Part shown: in pieces, positions 47,801 through 59,487 of the stretch
How the letters are laid out: every line of letters starts with the position of its first letter
How positions within the stretch are numbered: the stretch's first letter is position 1
Assembly (NCBI RefSeq): GCF_004193775.1
Contig: NC_041018.1
Coordinates: 35,470,913 to 35,534,912 of the forward strand
Length of the DNA: 64,000 nt
From: Glycine soja
Taxonomy: Eukaryota > Streptophyta > Magnoliopsida > Fabales > Fabaceae
Reading direction: 5' to 3'
The notes under the pieces: generated by a model
Databases searched by the model: none
What the model was told of the DNA's origin: nothing
Seen by the model: only the letters and a program-made list of their open reading frames with translations
Made by a program: the position numbers and the translations under genes

Positions 47801-48729
47801 TTTTTTAATTTTTTTGGTGCGGCTCTAGTTTTTTAGGTGGTGTTTTAATTATTCTATACATTGATTTGAAGCAAAAGAATTTACATAATAAAAGAATTTG
47901 CATAATTAATGAAAAAATTTACATCATTTTGAAGAATTGTAAAATCGTTTAATCACATAATAAAAGAATTTACATAATTAATGATAGTATATAGTTTTGC
48001 AAGAATTTAAAATTACTATGGAATATCTAACATTGCTAACTTCAGTTGAAAGTTGTCCACAAATTACAAACTTTGACATCACAACTTTCATAAAGGAGTG
48101 TTGAAACCTCCCTCACCATGTAATGAGTCCATAATTAAGGGCAGATGCAATAAATCCCTGAACAAACAAGGACATTGATTAAAAGTTGATATAAGGATCA
48201 CCGAGTGTTTATCAGATAAAAATAAAATAAAGATCACTTAGTTCTAAAATACTAGAACAAACAATTTTATATTCTTCTCAACACCAGCAAGAAAAGATTA
48301 GTTACATAAAATGTTTAAAAATCAAAATACATTTTAAAAAATTGTGAGCATAACTACATGATACTTTGACAGATTTCACTGAATGATAACAAAAATTCAT
48401 CAATCAAACTATTTTCATAAAAGCATTCACCTCTCACACTTCATTTGCAAGTAGTTTATTACACATGCATATGCAGTTCATTTGCATAAATACATGATAC
48501 TTTGATTAGCAAATAAAATTAGGTACTAGATAAATATAGGCAACAAGCACCATACAAGTATCATTGAAGATCTTGTGGCAACACCAAAACAAAATGATAT
48601 TAAGCATTGCCTTAACAAACACAGATTATACAATATACAATCAATCCGAATTATTTTAACAAAATTTATACAATCTTAAAATTAGAGTAATTAAGTGTCT
48701 AACTATACCAATTAGGTAACAAAACTTAC

Positions 48730-49489
48730 CTTAAACATAATAACACTAGCCACAATGGTAAATGTTGTGAACATAACATAATATATGGGAGATACCATTG
48801 TCGTATTAAAAGTATCCAGTGCCTGATTGCAGAAATGAAAAAAATATTATCACATGAATTATAAAGCAGAAAAAACTATTCATCAACCCACCCCCCCCCC
48901 CCCCAAAAAAAATGGTGACAATATGTAAAAGTGATTGCATAATACTAGTAAGTAGCACAATCATGACAAATGGACATCCAGCACCAACGAAACATATTGT
49001 TTTATCCTATTCCAGCATATCCAAGTTTAAAGCCAAAGAGAAAATGAACTTGTTCACATAATAAACCATCCAGATACTTAAACTCAAGTTTGTCAAACTC
49101 GAGAGTTTAACAAGAAATAGTTCAGGGAACTAACAAGAATAATTCATTTGGGTAAGAACACAAACAATTACAAGTAGAGAGAATGCCCAAGTTTGAGGGT
49201 AAATTAGCTTATTCATCCCACCGATATAAACCATTATGTGTGTCTGGCCATAAAGAGGAATGAAGTGGAAGATAAGGATAAAAGTAGCTGTTATTACCAA
49301 AGCTACATAAAAGAGAAATGCTACAGTAGAAAGATTATGTTCTTGGTTAGTCGTTAAATTATGTTCTTGTGTCGTGGCAAAAATGGAAAGAAGCATAATC
49401 ATGTTGTCAAGTAGAAACAAATTCTGATAGATGTTGCGGTTTGAGATTATTGTAACTTGTCTGGAGTATAAGATAAGACAGAATTTCAT
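48730..49489 (-). pseudogene. Captured NIPA-type magnesium transporter fragment
   Basis: The minus-strand frame at 49489-49130 contains FHFIPLYGQTHIMVYIG and GMNKLIYPQTWAFSLLVIV, then CVLTQMNY. A second exon at 48822-48730 with clean borders encodes ALDTFNTTMVSPIYYVMFTT. These are consecutive membrane segments of plant NIPA-like (DUF803) magnesium transporters. About 25 residues normally between VYIG and GMN are missing without a gap, so one exon was lost or skipped. The amino part of the frame is unrelated. It lies inside CACTA-B in the opposite orientation to the TNP2 relic. Confidence 0.85.
48889..48904. repeat. Poly-C tract
   Basis: A run of about 15 C followed by eight or more A, within AT-rich DNA. 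Confidence 0.9.
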
Positions 49490-49820
49490 CTATATATTAT
49501 ATTGTATATATTCATTTAATTTTATTTTTTTAATATTTTCTTCTTTTAAATATACTTCTTAATTTTAATTTCAAATTTTATTTGGTTTAATTAATAGTCC
49601 AAAAGATTTATATATGGATTATTTCAAACCACTTTTCCTTTTTATACTTTTTTAAACTATTTATTTATTTCTTTCAATTTACTATTTTCATCTTTATTTT
49701 TAAAAGAAATTTCAATGATAAAAAATGGCATTTATTTTTATGGTAAATTAAAAATATAGTATATATATTAAAAAAATTCATTCATAATAAATTTTAGTTA
49801 TATAAAAATATTTATTTATC

Positions 49821-49825
<5 letters not shown>

Positions 49826-49887
<62 letters not shown>
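49826..49887. repeat. (TA)n microsatellite
   Basis: About 31 TA units, the longest TA run in the window. Confidence 0.95.
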
Positions 49888-49889
<2 letters not shown>

Positions 49890-49984
49890 GATACAATAGA
49901 TGGTATATATTTTAAAATTGTTTTAAAAGTTTAAAGAAATGAAATCAAAATCTCTTAATAAATTACTTTTTATCCATTTTAAAA

Positions 49985-50410
49985 ATGTGTAAAACGTCAA
50001 CAAATTTATTTTCAAAAAGATAATAATTCAAATATTAACTCCCGAAAATGAGAAAAGTGCGACAAATCCATTTGTGACACATTTAAGGACGAATTTATCC
50101 GTTACTCAAAATATAATTTAATATTCACTTTTTCCCCTTTTAATCATTGCAAGCAGTACAATAAACACTTAAAAAATAAAAAAACAAACATAAATTAAGA
50201 TAAACTTAATAATACTCATAATATTAATTAATAAACATAACTTTCTTTTATTTTGAAATTTCTATTGTGATAAGATTAGGTAGTAATAAAATTAAATTGG
50301 ATCTCATAATTTTTGTAACGATTAACTTAATGGTTATACAATTTTTAATCAAGTCTCATATTTTAAATAAGGTAATATCACATAAAACAAACAAAAACTT
50401 TAAACTGCAA
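49985..50410. repeat. Decayed copy of the 45927-46757 element
   Basis: Shares AAAATATAATTTAATATTCA, AAACTTAATGGTTxTxCAATTT-like text and the ATTTCTATTGTGA block with the left half of the MITE. The right arm is missing. Confidence 0.7.
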
Positions 50411-50859
50411 TACATTGACCCCTGAAATCTCGTCCGTAATAGAGAATATAAAGAAAGAATATCCATAATCACAATAAAAGGTTTATGCCTTTTAAAAAAA
50501 TGTGATAAAAAAAAATACTACTATACAATGGACGTGCATGCAACATAACATACGGTGATCTCAACTAAGTAAAACATAAAAATTCAGAAATAGTAATTGG
50601 GTACATGACGTCTTCTTACTGCCTAAGCACGATTCTCAAACCTAAGATACATATATCCATGATTTTGGGGCTCTAATGCCTAAACTTTCTGATATTATTT
50701 TATTATGCATGACAAAATTATGTGATCATGAGATACATAACATTTAGAATAGTAACAGTCATTTATCTCCTAATATATAGTTTAGAAACAAAGCATCACA
50801 TTGAAAAAAATAATTCAAGACTAACCTTTCTTTTTTGAGACCCAAAAGCATTTTCAAAA

Positions 50860-51310
50860 GCAAAGTGGTCAACTTTTTCATGTCCATCTTGTTTGGTCAA
50901 ACATTTTAATTTGATCCAATTTCTCATTCATCTTCGGGCAACTCATCTTCAACTTCTGGTATATAGTCTTCATCATAATCTTTAGCATGCTCTGTTTTGT
51001 TCTTACCATTTTGATTCACGCCCTTCAAAAGAGAAGTCATTTGGGGAAACCCTAGAGCCTCCAATCTCGCTCTATGAAAGGCAATTTTTTTTTATTCTCA
51101 TTTCCTCGTACTTGGAAGCTTCATTAAACATTTTCTCCCTTTCTGTTTTAGATTGTTGACAAAGAGTAAGATCCTTGTTTTCAGCTTTTGAAAATTTTCT
51201 CCCTACACAGTTGTTTGTTCACGTCCCATGTGATAGAAGTGTTTTTCTTCTTCTAAATTGAAAAACCTCTCTAACGTGAAGAGTGGGCATTGCTTCTCCA
51301 TTATTTGGTG
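50860..51310 (-). pseudogene. Broken reading frame of unknown family
   Basis: The minus strand starts near 51302 with MEKQCPLFTLERFFNLEEEK. After a frame change it continues through TLCQQSKTEREKMFNEASKY and, after another, ARLEALGFPQMTSLLKG, ending in an acidic tail KDYDEDYIPEVEDE then a stop. The composition is lysine/glutamate-rich and probably coiled-coil. I do not recognise it. It might be the accessory gene of CACTA-B or a captured fragment. Confidence 0.4.
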
Positions 51311-52620
51311 TAACTTCTCCACTTTGTTTTTTTAAAAAAATAAATAGAACTTTTTATAAATAAATAAATTAAATTCTATTTTTATGATAGTTTCAAACAT
51401 GGAAGAGATAATTTAGTTGATAAAAGTGATATTATTTTAAATTTTTCAAAAATTGAAGATTATCATTTAGATAAGATTAACATAAACAGTCAAATTCTTA
51501 AAAAAATATTGATGTAGATAATGTTATTATCATCATAATTTGAATAATATCCCCATGATTAATTTTTAGAAGATAAAATTTTTCATGTGTGAGTTTATTA
51601 TATATAGTTATGTTAACCACATAAAAATACATAACATTTTTCTCTAGAATTAAGTTCATTTGTCTCCTTTGTTGTTTTTGAATCGTTTAAATCAGGTTAG
51701 TGAATTTTTATTATAATTCACTCTTTAAATGTGTTATATATGTCTTCAAATTGAGAAAGTTTTTTCTTTGTTAGTTGTTTCTTTGAGGTATTCACATGAA
51801 CAATTAATGCATAACATCATAAATAAATAATTTTCAAGTAATTTTTTGGAATTAAGGTATGTTCGATTCTGTTGATCTTGATTTCTCTAATATATTTAAA
51901 ACGTAGAAGCAAATGATCTGATACGCGTTTTTCTTCTATTGACATATGATATTTAATGATTACATGGATAAAGAACATTTTCTTTACTCTCCTTGGATTT
52001 TCTATTTTACTTGTTAATTCTATTCCTTTGTTCTTTAATTGTGTGCCTTTGTATAATTAGCTAGCAAAAAAAATATGATTAAAATTTATTTTAGCATTAG
52101 GTAAAGGGCTAAATAATAAATGAAATGATAATTTTTTTTAAAAAATAATTTCTTCTTCTTCTAAGATTAGGATATGATCTTATATTTAAAATAAAATTTT
52201 AAAAAAATCAAAATATTAGAATATCCTTTATCTTGATTTGAATTTGATTTATTTTTAGATAATAAAATAATGTTCTTTTATTTCAAATTACTTTCTTTAG
52301 GATTAGATTGTCAAATTTACAAAAAAAAAATGAAAAGATAAAAAAGAAGTTTTCAATCTTAGTGAAAAAATGTTTTAGTTCACCTAAAAGTACTATTCAC
52401 GTTAAGATTGTTAAATTTGTAGTATTAGATATTAAAATAAAAAGCATTCAGGATTAGAATCTTATATAGTTAGTTAAAATTTTCAGGATAAGGTTAACAA
52501 AAATAAAAAAATATAATAGATTTATATTTCCCAAATTGAATTTGAATGGTAGAATTAGAAGATAAAGAATAAAGAATAAAATATTTTCAATAAAAATTTT
52601 GTCTTGATTAAAATTTTATT
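51311..52620. other. AT-rich stretch without recognised gene
   Basis: No open frame of note and no clear repeats. Probably CACTA-B interior or intron-like sequence. Confidence 0.5.
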
Positions 52621-52626
52621 TGAGGT

Positions 52627-53083
52627 GGCATATACATAAGCGATTTGAAGATGGGGAACTGAGACATCCAATTGATTCAATTGCATATAAGAGTTTCAAC
52701 TTTAAATTTCCCTCCTTTGAGGCAAATCCTCCAAATATGGAAAAAAAAGTATAGAGAAATATGATGTGGTAACCAAAGAAACATTTAAATTACATGCATC
52801 TATTTTATAGATAATTAATGATTTTCTTACATATGAAAATATCTCTTGGGATGGAACACTAAAGGAAGATATGCTTGTCTTTATTATAACATCACTAACA
52901 TGGATACATGCTCTTTTTGGCTACCAAATGAAGAAAAATATTCTTATATGGGAAGTTGTAAATTTTTTCCTCATGATTGCTCTTGGAGGAAAAAAATTCA
53001 AAAGCCTTGATGGTCACAAAGAAAAAACACCAGTCCCTAAACCATTACCTGGAGATAATATGGTTGGACAATATCGTATCTAG
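52627..53083 (+). pseudogene. Old TNP2 transposase relic
   Basis: Encodes WHIHKRFEDGELRHPIDSIA and FPSFEANPPNM, which align with the TWHANGRIKDGLLRHPVDS and YPEFGQDPTN blocks of the CACTA-A transposase. After a deletion it continues TKETFKLHASIL-stop-IINDF, parallel to QETFKLCAMIFCTINGF in CACTA-A. It ends with FKSLDGHKEKTPVPKPLPGD, the block typical after the HRRFL motif. The stop is a Trp codon changed to TAG. About two thirds of the protein is missing. It probably belongs to CACTA-B. Confidence 0.75.
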
Positions 53084-54487
53084 AATTTCAATTAGCAACT
53101 ACTTCTAGAGAAATTCTTGGGTGGGCTCAAACTAACATATAGAACAAATAATCAAAACTCATTATTTTTGCATATAACCATCTCTCTCCTTCCTTTTATT
53201 TATATATGAAAGCATTTGTCATGTGTGTCTCCCATTTTATAGATTAACATTGTAATATCTTTGAATTTTGTCTAATAAATTTGACATTTAAAATAAATAA
53301 ATAAATAAAATTGAACATTTAAAATTATACGTGAACTTCATCATGTAAAAAATGTTAACCATTTTTTTTTTATAAATCAGCCTATGAGATAGAAAATGAA
53401 ATGTTTATATAATAAGCTATCATATTCTGTACATTACAAAGTTATTTTAAATTACATATTAGCTACAAGGACATTTACCTTGAATAAGATATATGAGTGT
53501 TATAAACCTCCTGTTACAATATGTTTAATTTCAATAGATAAAAAAGACATATTAGCTTAATAATATGACAAATAATTATTTAAGTTATCAAAAGAATTAA
53601 TTAATTTATGAAATTATGAATTGGCTTTTAAATTTTAAGAAAAAATTAAGGTATAATATTAGAAGAATTTACATATATTTATAGATTGTATAAGGTATAA
53701 TAATCATATGTATTGGTTTTATTTTTATATAATATTCATGTGATTATATACATGTAGAGAGAGAAGGAGAAGGAAAGAGATACGATAGTCCAACCGAAGA
53801 AAAATATTGGAGAGAAAATTATGGGTTTTGATTTTTTGTTTTAAATGTAGTTTTTTATTTTATTTTACATTTGTATAAGTTGTAAATTTTTTATTGGTTG
53901 TGTAACGATGAGGTGTTGGATTTGTGTCCAGCCAAGAATTTCTCCTTGTTAGATTGTGTATTTCAATAACTATTTTTCCATAATTGACAACTAATTATTT
54001 TAACCAATTTAATTAAAAAAATATTTATTTATTTTTAGGTATAAGACTAAAGGATCATATATAAAATAAAAATAAACACCTAGAAAAATAACAGAATTTT
54101 TTTTTAGTTTTACCATATCTAATTAAATATGGTTTAAAATTTAATCATTATTCATTACTATTATAATAGTTTATAGATACTTGATATCAGTTCACGTGCA
54201 TTCAAATTAAATTAATTTAAACTTATCCATTTATATTTTAGATTCACATTTATAAATTTAAAGTTTTAGAATAAATTTGTAAAATATAAACCTGACTCAT
54301 TTTTTCCAATCTAGCTAACCACCTAACTTTTAGGATAATTAAGTGATGATGAAAAGTTAATTTTGAAAGTTTTAAATTTCATATCAATCCTGAGATTCGG
54401 GGTTAACTTGATCAATAAAGATATGGAATTATATTATCATTGCACTACCCCAAAAAACAAATGTGCATATGACCAACTATGAATAAC
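53084..54487. other. AT-rich stretch without recognised gene
   Basis: No coding signature. It contains a purine block GAGAGAGAAGGAGAAGG near 53758. The CACTA-B right end was sought here and not found. Confidence 0.5.
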
Positions 54488-54815
54488 CACTACTACAAAA
54501 AGCGGATTCAACATCGGTGTGTTAACATCGGTTGTTAAAAAAACCGATGTTAACATATGCGCGGTGACATAATTGTAAATACCGTGTATACGTTAACATC
54601 GGTTTTGTGAAAAACCGATGTTAACGAAGTTCATTAACATCGGTTATTGGAGAACCGATGTTAACATTTATTATTTAATATTGGTTTTTAAATAACCGAT
54701 GTTAACATATGTTTATTAGCATCGGGTTTTTAGAAAACCGATGTCAACATCGGTGTGTTAACATCGTTTTGTTAACATCGGTTTTTTTTAAAAACCGATG
54801 TTGAAGTTATATTTT
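54488..54815. mobile_element. Left terminus and subterminal repeats of CACTA-C
   Basis: Begins CACTACTACAAAAAGCGG with AAC before it as possible target duplication. It is followed by about six inverted units of the form TTAACATCGGTTTTT-n-AAAACCGATGTTAAC. The terminal bases resemble those of CACTA-A/B, but the subterminal unit is different, so this is a separate family. Confidence 0.88.
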
Positions 54816-54869
54816 AAAAAATATGGTGAGCCCTAAGAAACTAGCGCTCTGTCTTCTTCTCCATCTAAG

Positions 54870-55355
54870 CTTTCGCGCTCTCTTCTTCTTCTAATCTCCG
54901 TCTAGCGAAACCGTCCTTGTCTGCATCTGAGCATCGTGTTCGTTGCACTCGAGCATCGTCTTCATCGCACTCAAGCATCGTCACAAGTCTCTGCTTCTTC
55001 TCCTTCGCCACCATACCTAGGTATGTTTCGTCTCCTTCGCGTTGTCTTCTCCTTCTCTCTGTCTTCTTCTCCATCCATGCTTTCTTGCTCTCTTTGTTCT
55101 CCATCTACCTTGAAGTTGTATGTTCTCCATCTGACCATCATTTTGTCTAAGGTCGAGCATCGTGTTCGTTGCACTCCAGCATCGTCAGAAGTCTGTGCTT
55201 CTTCTCCTTCGCCACCTCACGTAGGTATGTTTGGTCTAATCCTGTATAAATATTTGATTGCATTCATGTATCGCACACTTAGTGAACTAAACATGGGTAG
55301 GGTATCTCATATTTAACTCGAGCATCGTGACAACTTTGTGCTTCTTCTCCTTAGT
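54870..55355 (+). repeat. Repeated leader-like segments of CACTA-C
   Basis: Three copies of a unit with GAGCATCGT, GTTCGTTGCACTC and TTCTCCTTCGCCACC (54930-55020, 55150-55225, 55316-55352). Two are followed by GTATGTTT, which resembles a splice donor. I read it as 5' untranslated sequence. Overlapping frames on both strands are serine- or arginine-rich by-products. Confidence 0.5.
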
Positions 55356-55357
55356 GA

Positions 55358-55550
55358 AGTTTCCCTTACCCTTATTGTGTTCTTGTAACAGTTTAAGAGT
55401 TAACGCCTATTATTGGAGTTTAACAGTTTCCCTTACCCTTATTGTGTTCTTGTAACAGTTTAAGAGTTAACGCCTATTATTGGAGTTTAACAGTTTCCCT
55501 TACCCTTATTGTGTTCTTGTAACATTTTAAGAGTTTAAGAGTTAACGCCT
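55358..55550. repeat. 67-base tandem repeat
   Basis: Nearly three copies beginning at 55358, 55425 and 55492, each starting AGTTTCCCTTACCC and including GAGTTAACGCCT. Confidence 0.93.
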
Positions 55551-55551
55551 C

Positions 55552-56280
55552 CTAGTTCCTAAAACCTTCCTTAAGATTAGAGGACCATTGATTAAAATGA
55601 AGAGTAAAATCCTTGTCCATTGCTTTGATCCACGACCATAGTAGGAATAGGGCATCTTCTAACAGTTTGGTTCCATGAAAAGTTGTATCTTGGAACACCA
55701 CCTTATTTCTATGGCGCCATATTGTCCAAGTTAAAGCAATCCACCAGCATTTCCAGGTTTTGGACCTGACTCCATTTGCTACCTCCATTCCATGTTGCAG
55801 AAAATGGTCCCTATGATTTTGTGGCATTACAGTGATAAGATTAACCCAGGACATTGATTCCCACCATAAAGGGAGGGTTTTGCTACAATTGAAGAACAAG
55901 TGTTCATCCCCCTCCTCCTTATTATATTTCTGCATAAAGGACATAGCATTTCATCTATTGGTATTTGTCTCCTTCTAAGGTTCTGCTTTGTTGGTAATCT
56001 ATCCCGAAGTAGCCTCCAAGTGAACACTGCTGTTTTTGTGGGTATTTTGAGTTTCCATATTGCCCCATAATCCTGTTCCTGTCTTGCCTCCATCAGCTCT
56101 CCCCATATCAAATCATATCCACTTTTTGTTGAGTAGTCTCCTGCAGGTTCAGGTTTCCAAATCCAAGTGTCCTCCCTTAGGGGATGAAGTTGCTGCTGTG
56201 ATATGTCCCCAAGAAAACTATCCGCCATTGCTATTTCAGAATCGAAAAGGCTAGGTGTCTTCTCCAATTAAGCTGCCATT
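55552..56280 (-). pseudogene. LINE fragment: zf-RVT domain
   Basis: Minus-strand frames 56267-55827 and 55944-55552 together encode a plant LINE carboxy-terminal zinc-binding domain (zf-RVT): WIWKPEPAGDYSTKSGYDLI, WKLKIPTKTAVFTWRL, RLPTKQNLRRR, then EGDEHLFFNCSKTLPLWWES and WIALTWTIWRHRNKVVFQ. A frame shift sits between the two pieces near 55900. No reverse transcriptase is attached; the matching RT part may be 57847-59480, separated by an insertion of about 1.5 kb. Confidence 0.88.
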
Positions 56281-57466
56281 CCCAGTTTGAGTGCTATTTC
56301 AAGAAAACTACCCATGCAATCATTATTTGGTTTGAGTTCCGTTTCATTTGTTTTGCTTATGCTCTTCTTTCCCAGTTTAGTTAGGATTCTTTTATCAGCT
56401 TGTTCTTTTAATCCAACACAATGTCAGTATTTTGGTCTAAAAGTTAAGATAGTTCCAATGATTGCTTTTTATGCATAGTTTTGTTTGTGAAGTGATCCTA
56501 AGAATTTTTGTATGTAGCTTGTGTAGAAAATTGAAACCAGTAATTTGAAAATAGGATGCTTAAACTGGTTTAGGCTATAAGAAGCAAGTTTTAACCACTA
56601 TGCTACACAAGCCAGTAGCATAGTTATGAAACCAGTAATTTGAGAACAAGATGCTAAATTGGTTTAGGCTACAACAAGCAAGTTTTAACCACTATGCAAC
56701 ATTTGCTTTTAACCAATGTAGTGTATATGGTCCTTAAGCACACGGGTTAATAGATCAATGTTTAGGTCAATGTATATGAAATAACATCTTTTCTCTTTTT
56801 TGCTTGATCATTATTAATTCTGATGGCAATATCAATAGATACAAAGCCACAACTGATATAGAAGTGGCCCCTGCAGCAAAATATAGAAGTTTAGTTGCTG
56901 CCATAGCTGATATTCTCTGGATTCAAACTCTTCTCTTGGAACTTTTAGTCCCTCATTGTAGACCTAGGTAGGTTAATTATTCACCATGAAGTAAAAAGAG
57001 AGTATCATTTGTATATGCAGATAGATATATAACATAACAAGGCAGCTAGAGAGAGAGAAAAAATAGAGAAAGAGAATGATAGTAAGGGAGAAGTTCATTT
57101 ATGTTCCAAATTTCAGTGACATGATTGATTCATTGATTAAATTCCAAGCAGCATGGCTAAAAGCTTTTGAGTTCTGCCCTTAATTGTTTTTTTATTCTTC
57201 TGTATTTTATACTTGTTTTTTCTATAGTTCATTTCATCATCATTGTAACTATAGCTGCCCATTATAAAATAGCTTAGACAATCTAGGTCTGCTGCTTCTG
57301 AACCTTTTATTTATCCTTGAAGTAGTTTAATTTTTTTTATTTGTGTTCAACTAGTGAAGAGTGAAGACTGAAGTTGTTATGTCAAACTCGTTGATTTTCC
57401 TTTCATTTCGACGGAAGCCTAAGCAATACACTGCCACTGAATTGCCAGTAAGAAAAATTGGTCATG
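56281..57466. other. Region with a direct repeat, no gene
   Basis: Two copies of a segment starting GAAACCAGTAATTTGA (56533 and 56629) and ending TTTTAACCACTATGC, about 96 bases apart. The rest shows nothing recognisable. Confidence 0.6.
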
Positions 57467-57582
57467 AAACACACACACACACACACACAAACCCTAATGA
57501 CACACACACACACACACGTATGATAGAAACACACAGACACACACACACACACACACTCATCATACAAAGACACACACACACA
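57467..57582. repeat. CA-rich microsatellite
   Basis: Interrupted CA runs with GACACACA and AAACACACAG variants. The frame at 57361-57657 is a by-product. Confidence 0.93.
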
Positions 57583-57846
57583 AGTTTGATAACAAATTTG
57601 TTGAATTATACATGCAGAAATTTGTTCAGTTCTGACTTGTTAGTTGTCACAAGGTAGTTGGCCTCTTCATAAGGTACTTATCTAAGTTTAACTTAAATTC
57701 TACTGCAGTGGTGATGACCTACTAATATTAGTGAAAACAAATTTGCCTACTGTACCTTAGTTAATTTGTTCACAGTTGTAAAAAATGAATTGATCTTAAC
57801 TTGAGTTATTCGTATTTTAAGTTTTCAAATATGCTTGCATGATTGT

Positions 57847-59480
57847 TTTTTTTTTTTTTTTGCACTGCAAAAATCTGAAGATGGAAGTCTGTCTCCATTC
57901 CATTTAACCAACACCAAGTGTGGAATAGATACTACCTTATGCACCACTTTTTTAGGAATTTTGAAGAATGACAGTAGGTAGATAGAAAGGGCTGTTAGGA
58001 ATATCCTGCCTCCCATAGAGAGACATCTCTGCTTCCATTTGGCTACCTTAGATTCAAACTTGCTGATGAGAGGCTGCCAAACATCCCAGCTTTTAGAGGT
58101 GGACCCTACTGGAATTCCAAGGTAAGAAAAAGGAAATTCCAGCTGGCCACAATTAAGGTAGCTAGCTGCTTCCCTGCACTAGTCCAAAGATTTACCCAAG
58201 CACCCAAATTTGCTTTTAGCATAGTTAATCTTGAGTCCTGAAACCAACTCGAAAATTCTGAGGATAGATTTCATGACTCTAACATTAGCTGTAGTTGCAG
58301 TTCCAAAAAACAGTGTATCATCTGCATACTGCAAGATGTTAATCTCCTCTTTTTGCCTCCCCACTTTATAGCTGCTGAAAAGGTTTTTGGAGACAGCTGT
58401 CCTCATCAAACCAGTGAGTCCCTCAGCTGCTATATTAAATAGGAAAGGTGCAAGGGGATCTCCTTGCCTCAGTCCCCTCTCAGGCACAAATTCTCTAGTA
58501 GTCCTGCCATTGATCAAAATTGATATAGTTGCACTAGAAAGGCATCCATGAATCCATTTTCTCCATCTTTCACAAAATCCCATCCTCATCATCATATAGT
58601 TTAGGAATCCCCAAGAAACTGAGTCATAAGCTTTTTCAAAGTCAAGTTTGAAAACCATGCAGGGGTTATTTTTGAATTTAGCTTCAGCTAAGACCTCATT
58701 AGCTATCATTACACCATGGAGGATATGTCTGCCTTTGAGGAAAGCAATTTGCCTTTCATCAATTAAGTGAGGCAGCACAAGAGCCAGCCTATTAGCCAGG
58801 ACTTTGGACATTATTTTGTAGACACACCCTATGAGAGAGATGGGTCTATAGTCATTAAGAGATTGGGGGCTATTGGTTTTGGGGATGAGGGCTATGAAGG
58901 ATGCATTACTTCCTTTGGGGAATCTGCCATTAATGAAGAATTCATCAAAGAATATGATAAAATCAGGTTTTAGAGTTTCCCAAAACTGTTTGATGAAATT
59001 GAAATTCAAACCATCCAGGCCAGGACTTTTATCTCCCCCGCAAGCCCAAACTGCAGACTTGATTTCCAGCTCAGTGAATCTATCAACAAGGCTTTCCTTC
59101 TGCCTTTGATTAAGGGAAGAGAACTGGATCCCTTCCAAGGTTGGTCTGCAAGGATTCTGCTCTGAGAATCTTTCTTTAAAGTGCTGAAGAACTGCAATCT
59201 TAACACTGTTAAGGTCATGAATCCATCCTCCATCAATACACAGACCTTGAAGAGCATTAACCCTCCTTCTATGATTGATGATTCTGTGGAAATAGGATGA
59301 ATTTCTGTCCCCTTCTCTTAACCACTTCACTCTGGATTTTTGCCTCAACATAGATTCATAGGCAAGGGCTGCACTTCACAGCTGCTCCTGCAGTGATTTC
59401 TTGAGGTCTGCCTGAGTTTGGGATATTGTTGAGGCATTAATACCTGCCTCCATGTCATTTATCTGCTTTTTTAGATCATT
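57847..59480 (-). pseudogene. LINE reverse transcriptase fragment with poly-A
   Basis: The main frame (59351-58179, 390 residues) is a non-LTR reverse transcriptase: SPGLDGLNFNFIKQFW (about residue 114), FIALIPKTNSPQSLNDYRPI (about 158), KLDFEKAYDSVSW (about 232), RGLRQGDPLAPFLFN (about 294) and the catalytic QYADDTLFF (about 341). Upstream residues continue to about 59480 through a TGG-to-TGA stop. Downstream, after a TAG in place of Trp, the frame continues LGIPVGSTSKSWDVWQPLIS and MGGRIFLTALSIYLLSFF, then ends in a 17-base A run (minus strand, 57847-57863). Endonuclease and zf-RVT parts are missing. Confidence 0.92.
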
Positions 59481-59487
59481 GATTTTT

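Noticed and set aside
54865..55316. Charged or serine-rich frames of 67-126 residues on both strands.
   Set aside because: They come from the repeated CATCGT/TTCTTCTCC leader units and change frame between copies.
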